Shown here: piece after piece, positions 59,708 to 64,000 of the stretch
Layout: every line of letters starts with the position of its first letter
Numbering within the stretch: the stretch's first letter is position 1
Assembly (NCBI GenBank): GCA_024398125.1
Contig: JAKSJO010000013.1
Span: 1 to 64,000 of the forward strand
Source: Bacteroidales bacterium
Lineage (GTDB): Bacteria > Bacteroidota > Bacteroidia > Bacteroidales > UBA932
DNA: 64,000 nt
Reading direction: 5' to 3'
Position numbers and translations under genes: made by a program
Notes under the pieces: generated by a model
What the model was told of the DNA's origin: nothing
What the model saw: only the letters and a program-made list of their open reading frames with translations
Database searches by the model: none

Positions 59708-60334
59708 TTACAAAAGTTCCTTCACCTCAGCACCCTCGACATCCGACATCTTTTCCATGAAAGAGGACTCCTGGGCAAGCCGCACACGCACCTCCATTGC
59801 ACAATCTACACCGAAATCCTGATTTTTCATGACAAGTCCGAGATCCTTGACAATCTTCATCACAGAATTCATGGACAGATAAGGGAAACGTATGGAGAAA
59901 TCCTTTCCGGCAATCTTCTCGACGACAGTCGCAGTACCGAGTGCATCCGATGTACTTGTCTTGTAAGCCCGTATGAGTCCGGGAATGCCCAGCTTGATGC
60001 CACCGAAATAACGGACCACAACAACCAGGATGTCACTGAGACCCATAGAATCTATCTGGCCGAGGATAGGCCTTCCCGCAGACGACGAAGGCTCACCGTC
60101 ATCGTTCGCGCGGAAGCGGTCGCCCTTCAGTCCCAGCCTGTAGGCATAACAGTGATGGCGTGCATCATGATATTTCTTGCGGACAGTGTCAAGGATGGCC
60201 TTTATCTCGTCTTCGGTCTCGACGGGATACGCGAGGGCGATGAAACGGCTCCCGTTATCCTTGAAAAGTCCCTCGGACGGTTCCGCGATGGAACGGTATG
60301 TATCTTCGACCATCATCATTGTTGCGTGTATCAA
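59708..60334 (-). CDS. YigZ/IMPACT-family protein
   Basis: 208 residues with the UPF0029 N-domain: YRSIAEPSEGLFKDNGSRFIA, KYHDARHHCYAYRLG, DGEPSSSAGRPIL and DILVVVVRYFGGIKLGIPGLIRAY, then a DUF1949-like ferredoxin-fold domain. Bacterial members are cytosolic proteins of unclear role. The first ATG at 60334 gives MIHATMMMVEDTY; the true start may be one of the following Met codons. Confidence 0.92.
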   Translation of the reverse strand: MIHATMMMVEDTYRSIAEPSEGLFKDNGSRFIALAYPVETEDEIKAILDTVRKKYHDARHHCYAYRLGLKGDRFRANDDGEPSSSAGRPILGQIDSMGLSDILVVVVRYFGGIKLGIPGLIRAYKTSTSDALGTATVVEKIAGKDFSIRFPYLSMNSVMKIVKDLGLVMKNQDFGVDCAMEVRVRLAQESSFMEKMSDVEGAEVKELL

Positions 60335-60336
60335 TT

Positions 60337-60368
60337 CAAATTTAGTGATAATTTTTATATTTTTGCAA
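60337..60368 (-). promoter_or_regulatory. Promoter of the YigZ-like gene
   Basis: Reading leftward, TTG (60368-60366), 21 bases, TAAATTTG (60344-60337). The box ends 2 nt before the first ATG, which again suggests a start at one of the downstream Met codons. Confidence 0.5.
60358..60365 (+). promoter_or_regulatory. -7 box of the PRiA4-ORF3-like / miaA / esterase operon
   Basis: TATTTTTG, 26 nt before the ATG at 60392. No clear -33. Overlaps the spacer of the divergent YigZ promoter. Confidence 0.5.
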
Positions 60369-60391
60369 TCAAAACCAAAACTACCTCATTT

Positions 60392-61051
60392 ATGGTATAC
60401 ACCTTCAGGGTCACCCTTACCGGCATCAAGGGATTTTACAGAGTCTACAAGGTAAACGGCGTAAACAGCCTTTACTCATTCCACAAGCAGATGAGAACCG
60501 ACATGGAGTTCCCACTGGACCAGATGATGCTCTTCAAGGGTCTGGACGCAAACGGCAACGTGGTCGCACGCTACAGCCAGGTCGACCTGGGAGCAGGAAC
60601 CGTGGACGAGGTCACCATCGCCCAGGCAGTTGCCAAGGGTATCAGATCCTTCACCTACTTCTACGACACCACAAACAAGAAGAGTGTCACCGTTACACTC
60701 GAGGAGAAAGAGGAGAAGTCATCGATCCTCAGCCCAACCCTGACCGACATCAAGGGTCCAAACCCTATTGAGTTCGAAAACGGATATGTAGCATTCGAAG
60801 ACCTCCCTGACGAGCAGCGTCACCTTCCAAGCGAGAGCGACAAGGCACGCAGCAAGAAGGGCGGCGGCGGACTTGCAGGTCTGCTCAGCGCAATCGCCGG
60901 AGACGACGAGGGCGGAGATGAGGATCTCGGAGACGACGAGGACGAGGAGATGGATGGCGAAGACTTCTTCGAAGAGGAGGACGAAGAGGAGGATGAGGAC
61001 AGCCTCGACGGAATGGAGATCTACGACGGCAGCGAAGAACTGCCTCTCTAG
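60392..61051 (+). CDS. PRiA4-ORF3-like (IS1096 passenger type) protein with acidic tail
   Basis: 219 residues from the ATG at 60392; the frame is open further upstream to 59657, but that part is antisense to the YigZ-like gene and precedes the promoter. Residues 1-110 match the plasmid pRiA4b ORF-3-like fold by pattern (YTFRVTLTGIKGFYRVYKV, LYSFHKQM, DGFTYFYDTTNK-type end). Residues about 140-219 are a low-complexity acidic tail, over half Asp/Glu (EEEDEEEDEDS). Despite the name, no transposase is nearby. Function unknown. It lies 3 nt before miaA. Confidence 0.8.
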   Translation: MVYTFRVTLTGIKGFYRVYKVNGVNSLYSFHKQMRTDMEFPLDQMMLFKGLDANGNVVARYSQVDLGAGTVDEVTIAQAVAKGIRSFTYFYDTTNKKSVTVTLEEKEEKSSILSPTLTDIKGPNPIEFENGYVAFEDLPDEQRHLPSESDKARSKKGGGGLAGLLSAIAGDDEGGDEDLGDDEDEEMDGEDFFEEEDEEEDEDSLDGMEIYDGSEELPL

Positions 61052-61054
61052 TCC

Positions 61055-61924
61055 ATGCCTCTTATGGGACGCAGGCTGGTCATAGTGCTGGGACCTACAG
61101 CTGTCGGCAAGACCGACTACAGCATTGACCTTGCCCTCAGGTACGGTTCGCCTGTCATATCCTGCGACTCCCGCCAGATTTTCAAGGAAATGACCATAGG
61201 GACAGCTGTCCCGGATGCTTCACAGCTCGCCGCCGTGAAGCATTATTTTATCCAGACAAACTCGGTCACCGACTACTACACAGCCGGCATCTACGAGACC
61301 GAGGCACTGGCGCTCATAGAGCGTCTGTTCAGCGAAGGCCACGAAACGCTGGTCATGAGCGGCGGATCCATGTTCTACATCGACGCGGTCTGCAACAGTC
61401 TCTCGGATGTGCCGACCGCCGACATGGGCCGCCGCGCCGAGCTCAAGGCCGAGGCGGACGAGAAGGGCACCGAATGGCTGCGTTCGGAGCTCCAGAGACT
61501 GGATCCCGAGGCTTACGCCGTCATGGACCTGTCCAACACCCAGCGTCTCTTCCGCGCTGTGGAAATATGCAAGACCACCGGGCGGACATATTCCTCATTC
61601 AAACGCAGCGAAGGCGCACGGCGCGATTTTGGCATAGAACTCATCGGCCTCAACAGGCCACGCGAAGTGCTGTACGACAGAATCGACCGACGGGTTGTCC
61701 AAATGATGGACCAAGGTCTGCTGGACGAAGTCCGCTCTCTCGAGAAATATCGCGACCTCACACCGCTCAAGACGGTCGGTTACAGAGAGATTTTCGACCA
61801 TTTCGACGGAAAGACCTCCCTCGACGAAGCCGTTTCGCTGATACAGCGCAACACGAGACATTACGCCAAGCGCCAGCTGACCTGGTGGCGACGCGACCCT
61901 TCTGTTAAATGGATAGACCTATAG
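61055..61924 (+). CDS. miaA: tRNA dimethylallyltransferase
   Basis: Adds an isopentenyl group to A37 of UNN-reading tRNAs, including the tRNA-Ser(UGA) type seen at 5194-5278. P-loop GPTAVGKTD (13-21), DSRQIFKEMTIGTAVP, GGSMFYIDAV and the C-terminal KTVGYREIFDHFDG and RNTRHYAKRQLTWWRRD. 289 residues, slightly short but complete. Middle gene of the operon, 4 nt before the esterase. Confidence 0.96.
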   Translation: MPLMGRRLVIVLGPTAVGKTDYSIDLALRYGSPVISCDSRQIFKEMTIGTAVPDASQLAAVKHYFIQTNSVTDYYTAGIYETEALALIERLFSEGHETLVMSGGSMFYIDAVCNSLSDVPTADMGRRAELKAEADEKGTEWLRSELQRLDPEAYAVMDLSNTQRLFRAVEICKTTGRTYSSFKRSEGARRDFGIELIGLNRPREVLYDRIDRRVVQMMDQGLLDEVRSLEKYRDLTPLKTVGYREIFDHFDGKTSLDEAVSLIQRNTRHYAKRQLTWWRRDPSVKWIDL

Positions 61925-61928
61925 GATC

Positions 61929-62771
61929 ATGAAAAGATTTCTCTGCATCATCGCAGCCCTCGCTGCAGGAATAAGCGCACTCAACGCTGCCGCCAAGATC
62001 GACAGGGCTCCGGAATACGGAGACAATGTACAGCGTGTCATCATCCCCGAGGCAATCACGATGCTGGGAGTCGCAGACACTGTATACGTTGCCTTGCCGC
62101 AGGGATATGATGCATCGAAAAGCTATAAGACAGTCTATCTCCTCCACGGCCTGGATGCATCGCCGGTCACATACCTCGCCCACTACGGAACCGCTGAGGA
62201 GGCTGCAAGGCTCGGACTGATCATCGTCCACCTCAACGCGCACAAGGACCTCTGGTACCTTAACTCTACCGACCCTCACGGACCGCAGTACCGCAGCTAT
62301 TTTTTCAGCATGCTGATGCCGGCGATCGGCTGTCAGTACGCCGTCGACAAGGCGAAGACCTATCTCTGCGGACTCAGCATGGGTGGCCATGGAGCCATGA
62401 CCCTGTTCGAGGAGCATCCCGAGCTGTTTGACGGCGCAGTCAGCGTAAGCGGCACTCTGGAACTCATCCAGACCATGAGCGGCCGTCCAAGCATTGGACG
62501 CATGCTGGGCGACTACGCCGACGGCACCAATATGGAATGGCACCGCAACTCGGCAGTCCACAACATCGAGAAGCTCAAGAACACCGACGGCAAGCTCATT
62601 CTCGTCACCTGCGGCACATCAGACCCGCTTTTCGACGCCTCGATGATGTTCATGAAACGCTGCCTCCAGCTCGGCGTCAACGCCGAGTTCCGCTTCGGCG
62701 AAGGCACCCACAACTCAGCCTACTGGCATCGCGAAGTTCCCCTTGCGCTCGAGGCAATCAGCAAGAGATAA
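61929..62771 (+). CDS. Exported esterase, esterase D / feruloyl-esterase-like
   Basis: 280 residues with a signal peptide (core LCIIAALAAGISALNA). Alpha/beta hydrolase with nucleophile elbow GLSMGG (Ser150), the acid Asp likely in GTSDPLFDASM and the His in FGEGTHNSAYWH; oxyanion region YLLHGLDASP. It resembles the esterase D / tributyrin esterase and acetyl- or feruloyl-esterase group. An export signal plus nearby GH3 enzymes would fit plant-polysaccharide deacylation, but the substrate is not shown. Ends before a perfect terminator hairpin. Confidence 0.9.
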   Translation: MKRFLCIIAALAAGISALNAAAKIDRAPEYGDNVQRVIIPEAITMLGVADTVYVALPQGYDASKSYKTVYLLHGLDASPVTYLAHYGTAEEAARLGLIIVHLNAHKDLWYLNSTDPHGPQYRSYFFSMLMPAIGCQYAVDKAKTYLCGLSMGGHGAMTLFEEHPELFDGAVSVSGTLELIQTMSGRPSIGRMLGDYADGTNMEWHRNSAVHNIEKLKNTDGKLILVTCGTSDPLFDASMMFMKRCLQLGVNAEFRFGEGTHNSAYWHREVPLALEAISKR

Positions 62772-62810
62772 CGGCATGATGGGGCCGACCCCCACAGAAT
62801 CAACGATAAA

Positions 62811-62838
62811 AAAGGAGACCGGATATCCGGTCTCCTTT
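62811..62838. terminator. Perfect palindromic bidirectional terminator
   Basis: A 28-base perfect palindrome (AAAGGAGACCGGAT joined to its inverse) with a run of six T on the leftward strand and TTTATT on the rightward strand. It ends both the esterase and the DUF3127 transcripts. Confidence 0.88.
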
Positions 62839-62863
62839 ATTGTCTATAGCTAAGTGCTGGGAA

Positions 62864-63268
62864 CTAGAACGGCAGATCGTCGTTGTCAAGTTCCATTGCA
62901 GCAGGGCTTGATGCAGCAGGCTGTGGAGTCACTGCAGGAGCAGGAGCCACCGGTGCGGCAGCAACTGGAGCTGCAGCTGGCTGACCTGTAGCGGCAGAGA
63001 TTCGCCATGGTCTAAGGTCATTGTACCAGCGACCCTGATACTCACGCGCACGAACGTTGAACTGGACCTTCACGCTGGCACCGAGGCCGAACGAATTGAG
63101 CTCGTTCACTCTGTCCTGGCCCCACGCCGAGAAACAAGCCTCAGCCGGGAAGTTTCCGTCCTGATACTCGATTACAAAATCCTGACGCACCCATGCGCCT
63201 CTTGCGGATTCACCGCTCTGCTGGGGAAGCACCGCCTTGATCTTTCCCTCTAATTCCAAATTTGGCAT
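62864..63268 (-). CDS. DUF3127 protein with an SSB-like C-terminal tail
   Basis: 134 residues. Residues 1-93 match the DUF3127 pattern (LELEGKIKAVLPQQSGES, WVRQDFVIEY, AEACFSAWGQDRVNELNSF, VRAREYQGRWYNDLRPW), an OB-like beta fold. Residues 94-124 are a Pro/Ala linker, and the chain ends MELDNDDLPF. This architecture, OB-like domain, disordered linker and acidic tail with final Pro-Phe, is the same as that of single-stranded DNA-binding proteins (E. coli SSB ends DDDIPF). I infer that it may bind SSB-interacting proteins. The family's function is not established. Confidence 0.88.
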   Translation of the reverse strand: MPNLELEGKIKAVLPQQSGESARGAWVRQDFVIEYQDGNFPAEACFSAWGQDRVNELNSFGLGASVKVQFNVRAREYQGRWYNDLRPWRISAATGQPAAAPVAAAPVAPAPAVTPQPAASSPAAMELDNDDLPF

Positions 63269-63297
63269 AGCTTCTGTGTGTTATATTGTGGTAATGA

Positions 63298-64000
63298 TTA
63301 CTCAGCGAAAGGCTTTACGCTTACAACCTCAACGTCGAATACGAGAGTTGAGTTAGGCTCGATACCCTGGGTTCCTCTCTCTCCGTAACCGAGACGTGAA
63401 GGGATGTAGAGCTTGATGAGACCGCCCTCACCTACGAGCTGAAGACCCTCGGTCCAACCTGGGATGACTCTGTCAAGAGTAAGATCGATAGGATCCATCT
63501 CTGGACCAACCTCGTCGAATACGGTACCATCGAGAAGCGAGCCCTTGTAACGTACGGTAACGGTATCAGCAGGAGAGTTAGCCTTCTTGCTCATGTCGCC
63601 CTCTACGATGACCTCGTACTGAAGACCTGACTCAGTCTCCTTTACGTTAGCCTTCTTCTTGTTCTCATCGAAGAACTTGTTCTCCTTCTCGGTGTTTACT
63701 GCAACGGCATATGCGTTCATCTTCTCAAGATATGCGTTGATGATGACGTTCATGTCGTTAGGGTTGATCTTGAACTGCTCGCCGAATGACTCCTCATAAG
63801 GATTGCCCTTTGAATTAAGGAAATCATCCATACCCTTTTCCATCTCCTTATAGTTGATGTCACCGAAGTTGGTGCCCTTGAGCATTGAACCGAAGTTCAC
63901 ACCAAGGAGGTAGCTTACACTATCAGTTGCTGCCTTTGAAGGAAGAAGGGCCTTAGCCTCCTTTGATACACCTTCCTGACCGCCTGCAGGAGTCTGGCAA
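63298..64000 (-). CDS. FKBP-type peptidyl-prolyl isomerase lipoprotein, 5' end beyond window
   Basis: The frame stays open to the window edge. The first residues visible are CQTPAGGQEGVSKEA; the leading Cys is a probable lipobox cysteine, so only the signal peptide and start codon are outside (inference). The GTG at 63900 is internal. An FKBP_N helical dimerisation domain (DSVSYLLGVNFGSMLKG) is followed by the FKBP catalytic domain (VTVRYKGSLLDGTVFDEV, VIPGWTEGLQLVGEGG, LGYGERGTQGIEPNSTLVFDVEVVSV). Predicted periplasmic-facing foldase similar to Mip/FkpA. The gene lies 29 nt before DUF3127 on the same strand. Confidence 0.93.
   Translation of the reverse strand, partial: CQTPAGGQEGVSKEAKALLPSKAATDSVSYLLGVNFGSMLKGTNFGDINYKEMEKGMDDFLNSKGNPYEESFGEQFKINPNDMNVIINAYLEKMNAYAVAVNTEKENKFFDENKKKANVKETESGLQYEVIVEGDMSKKANSPADTVTVRYKGSLLDGTVFDEVGPEMDPIDLTLDRVIPGWTEGLQLVGEGGLIKLYIPSRLGYGERGTQGIEPNSTLVFDVEVVSVKPFAE

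Noticed and set aside
59657-60391. Upstream extension of the PRiA4-ORF3-like frame
   Set aside because: Antisense to the YigZ-like gene and upstream of the TATTTTTG promoter box; the protein family starts at 60392.
60392-61051. Possible insertion sequence because the domain is called an IS1096 passenger
   Set aside because: No transposase, terminal inverted repeats or target duplication are seen; it sits in a tight operon with miaA.
1-64000. CRISPR array, prophage or toxin-antitoxin locus
   Set aside because: No regularly spaced repeats, phage genes, integrase or small paired toxin-like genes were seen in the window.

Overview
The window looks like a contiguous piece of a Bacteroidales (Bacteroidota) chromosome. 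Seven promoters fit the phylum-specific TTTG / 19-21 nt / TAnnTTTG pattern, and many more TAnnTTTG boxes stand before genes. Several families are typical of the phylum: DUF4783, a DUF4369-type thioredoxin-like lipoprotein, DUF3127, a DksA-like protein without zinc ligands, a eukaryote-like IleS of 1151 residues, and a fused GT3-GT35 glycogen enzyme. The two large GH3 hydrolases suggest a carbohydrate-degrading, probably gut or rumen, lifestyle (inference). The genus cannot be read from the sequence. Almost all of the window is dense housekeeping DNA. I see no CRISPR array, prophage, transposase or secretion locus.

Layout. 0-2 kb: a two-component pair (NtrC-type regulator and partial kinase) read leftward, with a perfect dyad at its promoter. 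2-5.3 kb: a small membrane protein, a PHP phosphatase, a GH3 gene cut at both ends, nested inverted repeats, and a tRNA-Ser(UGA) with its own promoter and terminator. 5.3-9.9 kb, leftward: ileS, DksA-like, lspA. 9.98-11.15 kb, rightward: cvpA-like and tsaB. 11.1-13.1 kb, leftward: greA, HIT protein, thioredoxin-like lipoprotein. 13.2-26.1 kb, leftward: one long operon xseA-xseB-glgB-GH133-GT4-GH57-GT3/GT35-ribF, i.e. exonuclease VII, a complete glycogen metabolism set and FAD synthesis. 26.2-29.3 kb, rightward: engB-prs-small membrane protein-der. 29.4-33.4 kb, leftward: rlmH and a very large NtrY-like kinase. 33.5-37.5 kb: DUF4783, efp, ispH, cmk and an orphan NtrC-like regulator without a DNA-binding domain. 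37.5-44.8 kb, leftward: dnaX-lptB-GH3-propeller. 44.9-47 kb, rightward: an unknown secreted protein coupled to an M16 protease. 47-54.1 kb, leftward: DUF308-dnaG-metG-methyltransferase-serine hydrolase. 54.2-59.6 kb, leftward: serC-serA-DUF1015-recQ. 59.7-62.8 kb: YigZ-like leftward; PRiA4-ORF3-like, miaA and esterase rightward. 62.9-64 kb, leftward: an FKBP lipoprotein (cut by the window end) and DUF3127.

How the genes work together. The glycogen operon is the main coherent system. It holds branching enzyme, debranching enzyme, a GH57 amylase, a GT4 synthase-like protein, and a single 1412-residue chain carrying both a GT3 glycogen synthase and a GT35 phosphorylase, the synthetic and the degradative enzyme. 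No ADP-glucose pyrophosphorylase is present, which fits a UDP-glucose route (inference). The best leads outside it are a Cys-rich insert in MetG, a terminator-like hairpin inside the greA leader, an SSB-like C-terminal tail on a DUF3127 protein, an inverted copy of the tRNA-Ser 3' end next to a broken GH3 gene, and two NtrC-like regulators with altered GAFTGA loops.
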